Assembly: GCA_933228675.1 (NCBI GenBank)
Contig: OW121741.1
Span: forward strand, 77,285,387-77,349,386
Length of the DNA stretch: 64,000 nt
Origin: Stomorhina lunata
Taxonomy: Eukaryota > Arthropoda > Insecta > Diptera > Rhiniidae
Direction: 5' to 3'
The position numbers were made by a program, and so were the translations under genes. Positions 38,561-49,680 of the stretch are shown piece after piece (position 1 is the stretch's first letter; each line of letters opens with the position of its first letter). The notes under the pieces were generated by a model. The model searched no databases. It worked only from the letters and a program-made list of their open reading frames with translations, and had not been told where the DNA came from.

Positions 38561-39477
38561 TAATATGCCGATACATCAAATATTTCGCTTTCCTAAACCA
38601 GATGGCGCTATTTCTGTATGATTAGCTTTTAACACTCCTCTGCAAGTTTAGATGGAATGGATTTAAAAATCTTTTCTGAAATATTGTAGATAGAATATCT
38701 AAGTTTAAGAACTTATGATTGAATAAATTCTAGAAGTTCTAATGATTCCTTCCAAAAGTCGTGTTTAAAGGCCAAAGAAAATATTCAAGTTCTTGTCAGG
38801 GTGAAAAGTTTTTGGAAATTAGTTCTAGAATATATATAGACATCATAATTATTATTACTGTAGACCACTTATAACAGCTAAAGTATTGAATAACAACTGC
38901 TTAATAATTTGAGTCAATTCATTAACATGGTGATGTTATTAGAGGTAGGTACTTACCAATTTGGAAAATAAAAGAATTCGGTAAGCAACTGGAAAAACAA
39001 AATAAGCTATCGCCGTATAAAATTAATTTAAATAATTTTCAAAAATCTTTTGAATAAATCCTTTACAAAGGAAAAGACTTACCCTGGCTAAAATTGAAAA
39101 TTTGTCAACTTATTAATAACTTTATACCTTTCTATTATCCTTTTTGGCTTAAACGTTATATAATAAATAACCAAGTGCTCAAAATGTGTTTTCATGCTGA
39201 TTTCGTTATGTAAAATTTATTTGTATAAAAGTCCTTTAAAATAGTTTTATAAAGGATTTAACAAATAGTTTTTAAGGCCATAACTGTATATTGTCATGAA
39301 TTATAGAGATAACGTGTTTACAAAAGACAAATGACCAAATAATTGGCACATCTCTAGGGTTAAATTAAATTATGCTTAAGGTGTGATCCATTTATATTAA
39401 CATGATAAGCTCCTGTTGTGAAATAAGTTTCATAAGTACTCGTATGTTATATTTATGTTTTAGAACTTACTAAATTA
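38561..39477. other. AT-rich spacer, nothing recognised
   Basis: About 900 bp without an identifiable gene, RNA or repeat. Confidence 0.45.
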
Positions 39478-40989
39478 GTACCTGGTTGACCGAGCCTTGC
39501 TCGGAGCTTTATGATAAGCATTTTGTGCAAATATTCAGTTAATTTCGAATTATTTTATTTATTTTTTCCGATCAACACATAGTTTGCATAGTTTACAGAT
39601 TAACTCATTTTGAAAAATTTTGGAAATTGATCATACCAACAGAAACCTCCGTCGGCTCATGCGCAACAACTTTGCTAAATATTAAAGCCTGATCAGATAC
39701 ACAGTTTACGATTTATTTCATTTTGAGTAATTTTCAGTGGCGCCACCTGAAGTTGTTCATACTAAAAAACCTTCGTCTGCTTATGCGTAAAAACTTTTCT
39801 AATGATTATAACATGATCAAATGCACAGTTTACGATTTTATTCATTTTGAGTAATTTTCAGAGGCGCCACCTGTTGGACTTCGGTCATTCCCATTAATAA
39901 ACCTTCGTCGGCTTATCCGCAACAACTTTGCTAAACATTATAGTATGATTAAATGTACAGCTTACGATTAAATTGACTTTGAGTAAATTTCAGTGGCGCC
40001 ACCTATCGAAATTCCTTCATACCATTTAAGAAACCTCCGTCGGCTCATGTGCAACAACTTTGCTAAAGATTATAGCGTGATTAAATGTACAGCTTACGAT
40101 AAAATTGACTTTGAGTAATATTCCGTAGCGCCACCTGTCGGAAATTATTCATACCATCTAAAAAACCTTTGCCGGCTCATGCGCTACAACTTTGCTAAAG
40201 ATCATAGCATGATCAAATATACAGTTTACGATTTAATTAATTTTTATTATTTTTCAGTGGCACCACCTAACGGATATCAGTCTTACCAACTTAAAAGCCT
40301 TCGCCGGCTTATCCGCAACATCTTCGCTAAAGAGCATAATATGATCAAATTCACAGTTTACTATTCTATAAAGAACATACATACAAACATTCATTTGTTT
40401 AAAAGTTATAACATTACTCATTTTTCCCCTTTTTATCCACTACTTTCAAAAAGTTCCATATGCTTATTTGGTACTTCTTTGGTACCAATTGAATTCGGTA
40501 CATTTTATTAAAATGTAGTTAACATAATTCCTATTCAATTACTTTTGAGATGTTAAGTTATCATTTTATCCCTTTTTTACCCATTTTGGCCCCAAAATCA
40601 AAAAAGTACCAAGTACGTGTTCTTTCACATCTATTGACTGCAGTACAAAATTCCTTTCTATATTCTTTGGTTTAAAATATAAGAGTGGGTTAAAAAAGTA
40701 CCAAAAAAACTATTTTCACCCTTTTTTACCCCCTATCGGACATAGTTTCAAAAAAAGTACCAAACACCTGTCCGCTTATTTTCATAGCTGTTTACAACGT
40801 AATTTTAATTTTGTTTCTATACCTATTACTTTAGGAGATATAACGTTTTCGATTTTTTCCCCTTTTTACCCGTTTTTACCCTCTTAGAGGCAAAGATTCC
40901 AAAAGTCCCTTCTTCTTCGACCTATACATCAAAAAAGGTACCCACTGTCCAAATTTTATCAAAATCGTTAGAGCAGTTTCCGAAATAGC

Positions 40990-41030
<41 letters not shown>

Positions 41031-41074
41031 TATATATATACATACAATTATTGCTCGTTTAAGAATATAAGATA
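39478..41074 (+). mobile_element. Family D element, best full-length copy 8
   Basis: Starts GTACCTGGTTGACCGAGCC with the CCGAGC/GCTCGG hairpin. Six or seven roughly 120-bp modules follow (AACTTTGCTAAAGATTATAG, then CAGTTTACGATTTAATT, then GTGGCGCCACCTGTCGG), and then the AAAAAAGTACC block. A short (TA)n tract at 40994-41040 precedes the end ATTGCTCGTTTAAGAATATA-AGATA. It defines the family for the other seven copies. Non-coding. Confidence 0.8.
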
Positions 41075-41684
41075 ATATTTGTTATTAAAATAATAATGTT
41101 TTAATAACACACAACCCGTCATTATCTAATATCAGTTGAGACCTATTAGCCAGTTTTTCTTACTCCTAAATACTGATAAATTGAATGATATTTAAGGGAA
41201 ATTTTTAATGTTTACTGGGACCAAATCGCCGCATTCGATATAGATTAAACTGTAAGATATTTGAGAAACATTTGTGTAGCATACTTTTAGGATAACCTAA
41301 AAATATAAAAATATGTATAAGGTTTATTTGTCAAAAGTTTCCCAATAGTAAAAGAATTTCATTTAAACTAAATGTTTTAGCAAACAAATGGATGTGTTTA
41401 GATTTTAAGTTTTATTAAACTTTTTGCACAATAAATTATTTTGAACACAATATTTGCTTGAAGATATGATTTTTCGATCGATATCGAATACGGCGATTTG
41501 CAACCTAATTTATTTTTTAATTGCTTGAGCCTAAGCCTTTATTTTTTAGCTGAAAGGTCAATATTGTTACATTTTTCTCTCGAAAACGTGGAAGGAATTC
41601 TTTTTGCAAACAACCGAAAATAAAATTAAAACACTTTATGTACTTTTACAAAGTTATATTTTTATTAACTTAATAGTTAATCAC
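41075..41684. other. AT-rich spacer, nothing recognised
   Basis: No gene or repeat family was recognised. It lies between family D copy 8 and the left arm of the large inverted repeat. Confidence 0.45.
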
Positions 41685-41862
41685 TTGGTACACACTTTCA
41701 CAAAAACTGTTAACAAACTTCACAAAACTGCCTTACAAATATTCTTAGTCACACTGTTCTCTTATACGCGTCTCAATTAAAATTGTTTCCACAATATTCG
41801 TTTATCGGCCTTATGTACTAGAGAAGAGAGTTTCTATTCTAGCATTTTCTGCAGACGTAAAC
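41685..41862 (-). repeat. Left arm of 4-kb-spaced inverted repeat
   Basis: This arm (with ATTCTAGCATTTTCTGCAGA near its inner end) is the reverse complement of 45815-45978 with modest divergence. The arms enclose about 3.95 kb that contains two foldback elements and the small spliced gene. The identity of the arms is unknown. They could be ends of one large foldback element or two opposed copies of an LTR- or MITE-like repeat. Confidence 0.7.
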
Positions 41863-41903
41863 AAGGAGCTGCTGTCGTTGATTACACTAACAATGTGGCT
41901 TCC

Positions 41904-42707
41904 CAGTAAGAAAAAAGGTTTATTCTCAAATTGAGGATGATTTGAAAATAAATCTATTTTCAAAGGTCAAACGTTTGATACTGATTTGAGAATAATAGCG
42001 TTCTTAACAAAAAGGCGACTTTATTCTCAGATTGAGAAATGCCTTTATTCTCAAATCATTATCAAACCTCATTCTCAAAGGTTTTTCAAATGTGGATATC
42101 ATCTGCATGTGGAACATAAATAAAATGGCGTTGTATTTTTGAGTTTGTTTATTTTGTTTTTGAAAACGGTGTATCATATTTGAATTCTTTTGCTTAAAAT
42201 ATAATTTTTTTATTGTTAGGTAAAAAAAATTTTAAGAAAGAAAGAAAATTTACTTATGCATATAAATATTATTGAATTTTTAATCTTGACTTTTTAAAGC
42301 AAGGTTTTGTGGTCAAATATGGATCAATTTTAAAAAATCTGAAAGAAATAACAAATTTCTTAGAAATGCAATGCCATTCCATTAAAATATCTTAAACATT
42401 ATTTTTTTTAACATAAATTATTTTTTTAATGTTTGAAAAAAATTTGAAATAAGGTTTAATATCAAATATTAACCATTTTTCAAATTATTCTGAAATCATC
42501 TTAGGGTTTGATAATGATTTCAGAATAACCTTTATTCTCAATTTGAGAAACTATAATTTTTCAAACGTTTATTCTTAAATGAACCCTCATTTGAAAATGA
42601 ATGTGAATCTCAAATATCTATTCAGGTTAGAAAAAAGTTTGAAAAAAAACGTTTGATATCAAATGTAAAAGTCATCATACTTCAAACGTTTGACACTGTT
42701 CTTACTG
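41904..42707. mobile_element. Foldback-type element, CAGTAAGAA ends
   Basis: Bounded by CAGTAAGAA and TTCTTACTG. The interior carries inverted phrases such as TATTCTCAAATTGAGGATGA facing CCTTTATTCTCAATTTGAG, CAAACGTTTGATA and TTTGAGAATA, so most of it can fold back. No coding capacity. It abuts the next element at 42708. Confidence 0.6.
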
Positions 42708-42716
42708 CACTCAGGG

Positions 42717-43141
42717 AAAAAACGTGCTGATAATAAGATTTTCTGCTTGAAATCGAAACTTTTTCTGCTTGAAAGTAGAGTAAATACGAAAAATCTTATT
42801 TTGAGAATAAAATCTTAATTTTTTAAGATTCTTTGTAAGATCGCAATCTTAAAAAAAATCTAAGCACAGGATCGATAACTAAGAATATGTTCTTATTAAT
42901 TAAGATTAAATTCTTAATTTTTAAGAATGCACTCTTAATTAATAAGAACATAATCTTAAATAAGAAGAACGCATTCTTAATTATCGATCTTGTTCTTAGA
43001 ACTTTTTCAAGATTGCGATCTTACAAACAATCTTGAAAAATAAGATTTTATTCTTAAAATAAGATTTTTCGCATTTACTCTACTTTCAAGCAGAAAAAGT
43101 TTCGATTTCAAGCAGAAAATCTTATTATCAGCACGTTTTTT
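42717..43141. repeat. 425-bp foldback hairpin
   Basis: The left arm AAAAAACGTGCTGATAATAA is mirrored by TTATTATCAGCACGTTTTTT at 43122-43141. The symmetry continues inward through CAAGCAGAAAAAG, TTTACTCTACTTTCA and AAATAAGATTTTT to the GATCGATAA / TTATCGATC blocks and a centre of TTAAGATT repeats. Mismatches are few in the outer 90 bp. Confidence 0.85.
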
Positions 43142-43270
43142 CTTATTATAATATTCGTATTTGGTGATAAAATAAAACACATTTTTTATTATTTTTTTTC
43201 CCCTTTCGAGGATTGTAATAGTATTCCTATATTTTAAAATTTTTATTTATTTATTTTAGATTACAGGTAG

Positions 43271-44130
43271 TTAGTAAAAAATTGTATCCAAAAATACCTT
43301 GACTTCATCTTCCGTTGGAAAAAGTGTGCATATTTCTGTCAATATATCTTGGAAATCGTGAGGATGAAGTGTGAGATCCTTTTTTAGAATTTGATGTTCT
43401 ATAATCTGGATCAGCTCATCACGATAGTTATTGTTTAAATCTTTGTGTGAAGCATAAAATTCTAGGATGTTTATGCCACTTACTGATTCATTCAATAATA
43501 AAGCTAAATCCTATATAAATAAACGAAAATATTTTATGTTTTGTACACATTTTAATGTATTAAGTAATTATCTAATACTTTTACCTTGTCAAACACTTTT
43601 TTGTTAGCTTCCACATTTACAGAAGACGATGGAGTGGAAGTTACATCCGGACATTTTTGTAGCCATTGACCTACCTTCGACGGCATCGAAAGTGTATCTT
43701 CATCAATTCCAAACTAAAGGACAAAACTATTAGTGGTGTAATTTACTTTCTAAATAAAATATTAAAACCTGTTTTTTTCCAGAAGTCGAAGAGTGAAATG
43801 GCTTCCTTTACATCTTCTGCTTTCATATACTGCAGACTTCTAAAAGTTACATTTGAGCCTGAAACAAATTAAATCAATATAATTTTTTATAAAGAAATTT
43901 ACTTATGTATTTATAAATATGATGAAAAACTTACGCTGCAGGTACGGAAAAATGCATTCCAGATCGAATTCTTTCAAAAGATTTTTCAGCAACGCGTCAT
44001 CGTCCGAGAAATCTGATGAAATTTCTTGTGAAGGGCAGTTCAATTCATACTCCCCATCACATACCGAAACTAAATTGCCTTCTATTGGAATATTTAAAAG
44101 GATCACTTCATCCGGATTAAGGTTTTCCAT
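43271..44130 (-). CDS. Small spliced gene, SAM-like (putative)
   Basis: A four-exon model on the minus strand: 44130-43935, 43858-43769, 43713-43585, 43510-43271. Exon 1 ends C|GTAAGT and joins in phase to a TTTCAG acceptor. Exon 3 ends AAG|GTAAAA and joins in phase to ATATAG. The exon 2-3 junction (CAG|GTTTTA to TTTAG) does not keep phase, so it needs an alternative site or marks a lesion. The product would be about 217 residues. It has an acidic start, then LLKEFDLECIFPYLQR followed by a FRSLQYMKAEDVKEAI-like segment, which resembles a SAM-type helical bundle with its 'x-L-x-x-L-T-x-E-D-L-K' end. The C-terminal part is helical and acidic (HPHDFQDILTEIC). It lies inside a CACT-ended element, so it is more likely an accessory or captured element gene than a host gene. 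Function unknown. Confidence 0.5.
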
Positions 44131-44535
44131 TTATATTTTTTATTAAATTTATATTTTTTCTCAAAAAATTAGTTTTTCACTTTTTCACAACTACTTTGGT
44201 CGGCTGATTACAATTTATGACAAAATCAAGAATACGATCTTAAGATTAGAACTTACAATCTTCAAAATAAGAATAAAATTTTGAAATCAAGACCACAATC
44301 TTAAAATAAAGAATACGATCTAAAATTAAGATTTAAAATCTTATAATAAGATTAAAATCTTAAAACCAAACAAATTACAGTTTATTTTTAGATTGTATTC
44401 TCATAACTAAGAATTTATTCTTAAATTTAAGAATATAAATCTTACTGGCTATATTTTCAAGATTGAAAATTCAAGATTTCGCAATCTTATATTGTAGATT
44501 TTTTTTCTTGAAATCAGATCGTCATTTTTCTCTTA

Positions 44536-45814
44536 GTGTGGGTTACGAAAGCTCATGCATGTTTCAATACATTCTCACATGATCAAGAATACACTCACAC
44601 ATGCATTGCACAAATAGATTATCTGAAGTTAACAGCACCAGAGAGAGACAGAGATAATGTATATAAAAGGGAAAAATGTTGCTATACTCTTTACAGCAAA
44701 GAAGAGAAGTTAGAATTAAAAGTAGTAAACTTTGCACAATGGGGAGGATAACTTAAAAATTCGTGACAATATGGTCATAGGAGAAAAAGTAAATGAGTTA
44801 TCAAATAAAATATTGGTTTAAATAACATTGAATTACTTCCAAGTTAATTTTTTTTATGTTTAATTACACATCCTTAGACATGTCATCAAGAACACGAATT
44901 TTCGGTAGAAAATATCAATATCTCCAAAACTAATCAATTTTAAGTTCTTTTTTAATTAAAATAAATCGGTATTGCTTGAGATTTTGCCTATACAAATGGG
45001 CCAGTGGCTTTTTTCGATAATTTTGGCACGGGTTTCCGTATTAAAAAACAATTTTAATTTTTAAGGGACACTCTTATATGTATAGCCAAAAACAAAAAAC
45101 TTAACATTAGGTTTCAGATATAAATTGAGATGTTTTTCAAACAATTTTCCTCTGTCCATCAAATATCAGATATATTATAATTAGTTAGCTCTGGAAACTG
45201 TCTAACATTAACCTATTATTAATTAAACCCAAAAACATCACATTTTAAATCCTTTTTCATTTATTTTAAAGGGCTAAAAAGTTAAAGCTGTAAAGGGTCT
45301 TAATTAAGTAAACTTTTGAAAGGTTTTAGATATAAACTCAGATGCGTAAATGTTTTCTAATCTTAAGTAAATGTCAAATGCTTAAAACAAAAATGTTATT
45401 TTATGTCATTTAAATGTTATAAATAAGATAAAATTTTAACCTTTTCTAAAAGTAAACTTCCTAGGAAAAGCAACGAATGTTTCAATATTGACACACTGAC
45501 AAATGAAAGAAAAACTAGATAAATTGAATTGGATTGTATATTTAAGTAACCTTTTTCGATTATTATGTATTTAGGTATACGAGAATGATTCTTTGCAAAT
45601 ATTTTTCTAGCAAATAAATATTAAGCTTAATATGTTTGTAGGTTAACATAAGTATAATAGTTATGTACAAATATTAGGGTGACACGTCTTTTATCATTAA
45701 ATATTTTCGGTTAAAAAAAGTTAATCAAAATTATATGAATTTTTGAAGTTGATGTTCATTTATACGAATTTTAAACTTATCCGTCCCATTGTGCAAAGTT
45801 TACTGCTTATAATT
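44536..45814. other. AT-rich region inside inverted repeat
   Basis: Contains a TATA-like GTATATAAAAGGG at about 44658-44670 downstream of a GA-rich run, of unknown significance. GTAAACTTTGCACAATGGG at 44727-44745 is the reverse complement of 45784-45802, a second inverted pair just inside the larger arm. A segment near 44880-45010 loosely resembles the interior of the MITE at 24490. No gene is recognised. Confidence 0.4.
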
Positions 45815-45978
45815 TTACGTCTGCAGAAAATGCTAGAAACTCTCTTCTCTACTAATAAGGCCAAATGAATAGTGTTTGAACAGTTTTAATTGAGACTCGT
45901 ATAAGAGAACAGTGTGTCTAAGAATATTTGTAAAGCAGTTTTATGAAGTTTGTTTACAGTTTTTGTAAAAGTGTGTTT
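45815..45978 (+). repeat. Right arm of 4-kb-spaced inverted repeat
   Basis: Reverse complement of 41685-41862. It includes CTGCAGAAAATGCTAGAAAC, AATTGAGACTCGTATAAGAG and AAGAATATTTGTAAAGCAG. Confidence 0.7.
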
Positions 45979-46791
45979 TAAGTTTTTTATCTTGTGCAAA
46001 CTTTCAATATTCAGAAATAATGAAATTATGTGTTATAATTTAATAAAAATTGTCTTCCCTTTGATGAGCCTCACTAATACATCAGCACTTGTATGCACTT
46101 GTATAAATTAATATTTATACAAAGATCTTAAATAAATGCTGATTTAGATGTCTAACATAAAATTCTGTCAATCTGTGTTGACAGAGAAATTAACATAAAA
46201 TTCCAACAACAAACGATAAACGATAAAATGGATGTGTGGGAGGATACCACTAGACTTAAGAAAAACAAAACGGAACAGAACCGAATAAGTGTTAGAATTT
46301 TGTCTACAAATGTCTAATCCTTAAGGCATTTAGTTTGCTAAAAATTTTTTTCTTTTGACTTTTCAAAAAAACAAAACAAAAAACATTCTGATATATACGT
46401 CTGTCAGTCTGTCCCAAATAAAAAATGAATGTTGGTATTATGATTTCCTAACGAAAATCCTGAACATAAAAATTAAACGATTTTTTTTTTTTGGGGCAAC
46501 ACAAAACGACCATATTTATAAATTTAGAAACCAAAATCAACAAACTCCCACTCCATAGCACAGGCATCATCTTTATCTTCATCATGGCACAAATTTGAGT
46601 TTATAAATTTCTTGGCTGAATGTTTTGAATTGAAAAACAAATGAGCAAAAAAGTAAAATAAATTTAAGAATAAACCCAAAAACCAAGGATGAAAACAAAA
46701 ATTCGCTTAGTAAAAGTCAATGATGATTTGATTGTCTATAATACTAGGAAACAAAACTTTAATTTTTCTCACCCTATACTACCTGTGAACC
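45979..46791. other. AT-rich spacer, nothing recognised
   Basis: No gene or repeat family was recognised. A short GTCTGTCAGTCTGTCCC run at 46400-46416 is too small to assign to a DINE-like element. Confidence 0.45.
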
Positions 46792-46861
46792 GCCGTGGTA
46801 TAGCAGGTTAGTCATCCGCCTAGAATACCAGAGGTCCCAAGTTCAATCCCTGTCAGACCCA
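46792..46861 (+). mobile_element. tRNA-derived SINE head, second copy
   Basis: About 70 bp nearly identical to the SINE head at 8436-8505, with GCCGTGGTATAGCAGG and AAGTTCAATCCC. Only the head is present; the body seen at 8506-8732 does not follow. It is not a functional tRNA, as the acceptor ends do not pair. Confidence 0.6.
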
Positions 46862-47188
46862 CTTTGAATTATGAAATATTTAGCCCAATTATGAATAATA
46901 ATTCCCCTTAAATTTGCACACTTTTCCCTGTTCCCCTATTATAAATAAAATCTCACATGAAAAACATTTTCATTTTACCGTTCTTCCTTATTATAACCCA
47001 AAAATGGGAAACAATTAAAATTTTTAATTAAAATTCACTTTCCCATAAAACTATTTTTCATGTTAGTTTAGAATAAGGGAAATAATTTAACTTAAAAAAT
47101 TATCTCAAGGGTCAAAGGTAAAAATTTGGACTATTTACTTTTAATGGTAAATCACTTAATTTTATGAATTTTTTGTTGCTCAAAAGTA

Positions 47189-48493
47189 AGGGGTGTTTTT
47201 TTTTAGAGGTATAGAACTTCGAATTGAAATAAAACGCAAGAAAATCGTTTTAATGTCCATCAAATTGGCTTTATTGGAAGGATAATTTTATGCCATTAAT
47301 GTTTAAATATGATTTCGGGCATATGGCCGCCGCGGCTGGCTCGAATAAAGCCAATTCTACAGGTCCAATTTTCAACTATTTTTTCGAGCATATGGGGCCG
47401 TATGTTGGCAATAACGCCACGAATGTTGGCTTCCAAGTCCCCTAACGTTTCTGGTTTGTTGGCGTAGACGAGCGACTTCACATATCCCCAAAGAAAATAA
47501 TCCAGTGGTGTCAAATCGCACGATCTTGGTGGCCAATTGACAGGTCCATTCCGCGAAATTATGCGCTCATCGAATGTTTCCTTCAATAAATCAATTGTGA
47601 CGTGCGCTGTGTGGCATGTAGCGCCGTCTTGTTGGAACCACAACTCATCCACATTCATGCCATCCAATTGGGGAACAAAATAGTCGGTTATCATGGCTCT
47701 ATACCGGTCTCCATTTACGGTAACTGACTCTCCAGCATTGTTTCGGAAGAAGTATGGCCCAATGACTCCACCAGCCCATAGAGCACACCAAACAGTCAGT
47801 TTTTGTGGATGTAATGGCGTCTCAAGGGTCTCATGTGAATTCTCCTCACTCCAAATGCTGCAATTTTGCTTGTTGACGTAGCCATTCAACCAAAAATGAG
47901 CCTCATTACTGAACAAAATTTTGCGATAAAAATCAGCATCGAGATCAATCTCATTTTCGGCCCATACACCAAAATCACGACGCATTGCATGGTCTCGCGG
48001 TATAAATTCTTGCACAAGCTGGATCTTGTAAGGTCGCAAGCCAAGATCTTTGCGCAAAATCTTCCATAAAGTTGATGGACAAAGCTCCAATTGCTGTGCA
48101 CGGTGGCGAATCGATTCATTCGGGTCCTCTTCAACACTTTGCTCTACAGCGGCAATTGTTTCTTCGGTGCGCACTGTTCGACGTCGCTGCGGATGCGTAT
48201 TATCACATAGAGTAAACGTAGTGCGAAAACGATCCATGGTTAACTGAATTAACTGCTCTGATGGACGATTATATCGACCATAAAATGGACGGAGCTTGCG
48301 GTAAACTTCGCGAACTGAACCATTATTTTCGAAATAAATTTGCACGATTTGCAAGCATTGTTCTTTTGTCAACCTGTTCATGATGAAATGGCAAACCAAA
48401 CTAAATATTAATCACTTGACAGCTGACAAAATGGCCGCCAGTTAAAAAAGTGATGCCAACTTAAAGTTCTATACCTCAATAAAAAACACCCGA
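47189..48493 (-). mobile_element. Mariner-like transposon, DD41D (rosa) type
   Basis: About 1.3 kb with TIRs of roughly 28 bp: GGGTGTTTTTTTTTAGAGG… at 47191 and its inverted partner, …CCTCAATAAAAAACACCC, ending at 48491. TA dinucleotides lie two bases outside each (47187-47188 and 48494-48495), consistent with the TA duplication of the Tc1/mariner superfamily. A single intact transposase frame on the minus strand fills most of the element. One conserved catalytic residue is changed. Confidence 0.88.
47296..48381 (-). CDS. DD41D mariner-family transposase, likely inactive
   Basis: An intact frame of 361 codons from the ATG at 48381 (residue 7 of the longest frame; the start MNRLTKEQ is typical because the helix-turn-helix begins there). 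The N-terminal 110 residues hold two helix-turn-helix-like regions, ending CPSTLWKILRKDLGLRPYK. In the catalytic domain the usual SDEAHF appears as SNEAHF (Asn165 in the long frame). The second Asp is in FQQDGATCHT (258) and the third in TPLDYFLWGYVKS (300). The spacing of 41 residues between the last two places it in the DD41D group. The Asp-to-Asn change should abolish strand transfer, although the frame has no stop or frameshift. Cut-and-paste transposition at TA sites is the family's known activity. Confidence 0.9.
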   Translation of the reverse strand: MNRLTKEQCLQIVQIYFENNGSVREVYRKLRPFYGRYNRPSEQLIQLTMDRFRTTFTLCDNTHPQRRRTVRTEETIAAVEQSVEEDPNESIRHRAQQLELCPSTLWKILRKDLGLRPYKIQLVQEFIPRDHAMRRDFGVWAENEIDLDADFYRKILFSNEAHFWLNGYVNKQNCSIWSEENSHETLETPLHPQKLTVWCALWAGGVIGPYFFRNNAGESVTVNGDRYRAMITDYFVPQLDGMNVDELWFQQDGATCHTAHVTIDLLKETFDERIISRNGPVNWPPRSCDLTPLDYFLWGYVKSLVYANKPETLGDLEANIRGVIANIRPHMLEKIVENWTCRIGFIRASRGGHMPEIIFKH

Positions 48494-48604
48494 TACAAAA
48501 AAAATTATTTTAGCCCTAAACAGTCATGGGCTCCAAAATACACCATTTTTTTTTGTAAAATTTAAGGGTTAAATTACATTTATTTGATTAAAAAAACTTA
48601 ATAT

Positions 48605-49378
48605 CAGGGACCGTAACTGTTATAACTTTTATCGTAAAAGTCAGAAAATAAAAGTTAGTTTTTGATTTTTATTTTTTCGATAAAAAAATAACAGTTATTT
48701 CTGACTTTTATTTTTTCAAGCAAAAATAAAAGTTATTTTTTAACTTTATTTTTTCGAGCAAAAATAACAGTTATTTTTTACTCTTATTTTTTCAAGCAAG
48801 AAAAAAAGTTATTTTTTGATTTTTATTTTTTCGAGCAAAAATAAAAGTTATTTTTTGACTTTTATTTTTTCGAGCAGAAATAAATGTTATTTTTGTTTGA
48901 AATTATGATAAATTTATTGAAAATTTTTTTCAAACAAAGATAATTTTTTAGTAAAAATAATTTACATATGCTCAAAAATTAATGGAGTTGAGTTTTGTAA
49001 TCATATTTCTGCTCGAAAAAATAAAAGTCAAAAATTAACTTTTATTTCTGCTCGAAAAAATAAAGGTCAAAAAATAAATTTTATTTCTGCTTGATATAAT
49101 AAAAGTCGAAAAATTAAAAGTTAAAAAATAACTTTTATTTTTGCTCGAAAAAATAAAAGTTAAAAATAACTGTTATTTTGGCTCAAAAAAATAAAAATCA
49201 AAAAATAACTGTTATTTTTTTCTAAAAAATAAAAATCAGATTTTAAAAAAGCATCGCATTTTATGAAAATTTGGCCTAAGACTATCAAAATCGAATACTT
49301 GGTTTAATTCTCTGACATTTCCTTGAGGTTGCTTTTTTTAATCAAAAATTCAAAAATAACAGTTATTTTCGGTCCCTG
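48605..49378. mobile_element. hAT-type MITE with 8-bp TSD
   Basis: Ends CAGGGACCG…CGGTCCCTG, flanked by a perfect 8-bp duplication CTTAATAT (48597-48604 and 49379-49386). Eight-bp duplications and CAGGG ends are diagnostic of hAT elements. The interior is two arrays of about 36-bp units (TTTTTGACTTTTATTTTTTC then GAGCAAAAATAA) in opposite orientation, so the element is a foldback of tandem repeats. Non-coding. Confidence 0.88.
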
Positions 49379-49544
49379 CTTAATATTGTTATATACGAAT
49401 AACATTTATGCGTTTTATCGAAATTCTTTACTAAAATCATAAAGTTTTGTGATTTTGTATTAAGATTTAAAAAAAAACAGAAATTTTGACCCTTGACCCC
49501 TGAGAAGAAACCCAGCAAAACTTTGGTAATGGCAAGTACTCTGA

Positions 49545-49680
49545 TAACTGGTTACCTTGTAACGACTACAACATACCATCCGAATAAATAATAAGTTATT
49601 ACGGAAGTACTTATTTGTAATTAAGATGGTAATTTAAACTGAATGGCCCCGGTTCAAATCCCACCAAGGGCAACAATTTT
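49545..49680 (+). repeat. SINE-like fragment with B-box
   Basis: A relative of the fragment at 3310. It shares the block ACGACTACAACATACCATCC, a TAATAAGTTATT block and the B-box CGGTTCAAATCCC at about 49649-49661, followed by ACCAAGGGCAAC and a T-run. The T-run after the B-box is consistent with a pol III terminator or a degenerate tail. Confidence 0.5.

Larger units (their letters stand above)
42708..44535. mobile_element. Putative element with CACT-type ends
   Basis: The left end reads CACTCAGGGAAAAAACG. The right end, read in reverse, is CACTAAGAGAAAAATGACG. Both subterminal regions are dense in AAGATT/AATCTT and TTGAAATC, giving degenerate inverted repeats of 200 bp or more. The left subterminal part (42717-43141) is itself a near-perfect hairpin. 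A small spliced gene lies inside on the minus strand. I do not recognise the superfamily, and no transposase is present in this copy. Confidence 0.5.

Noticed and set aside
44650..44760. TATA-like GTATATAAAAGGG with downstream purine-rich stretch, possibly an LTR promoter
   Set aside because: No paired LTR, primer binding site or retroviral-type coding region could be found, and TATA-like strings are common in such AT-rich DNA.
47693..48247. Additional frames on both strands inside the mariner
   Set aside because: They overlap the intact transposase and have no independent support.
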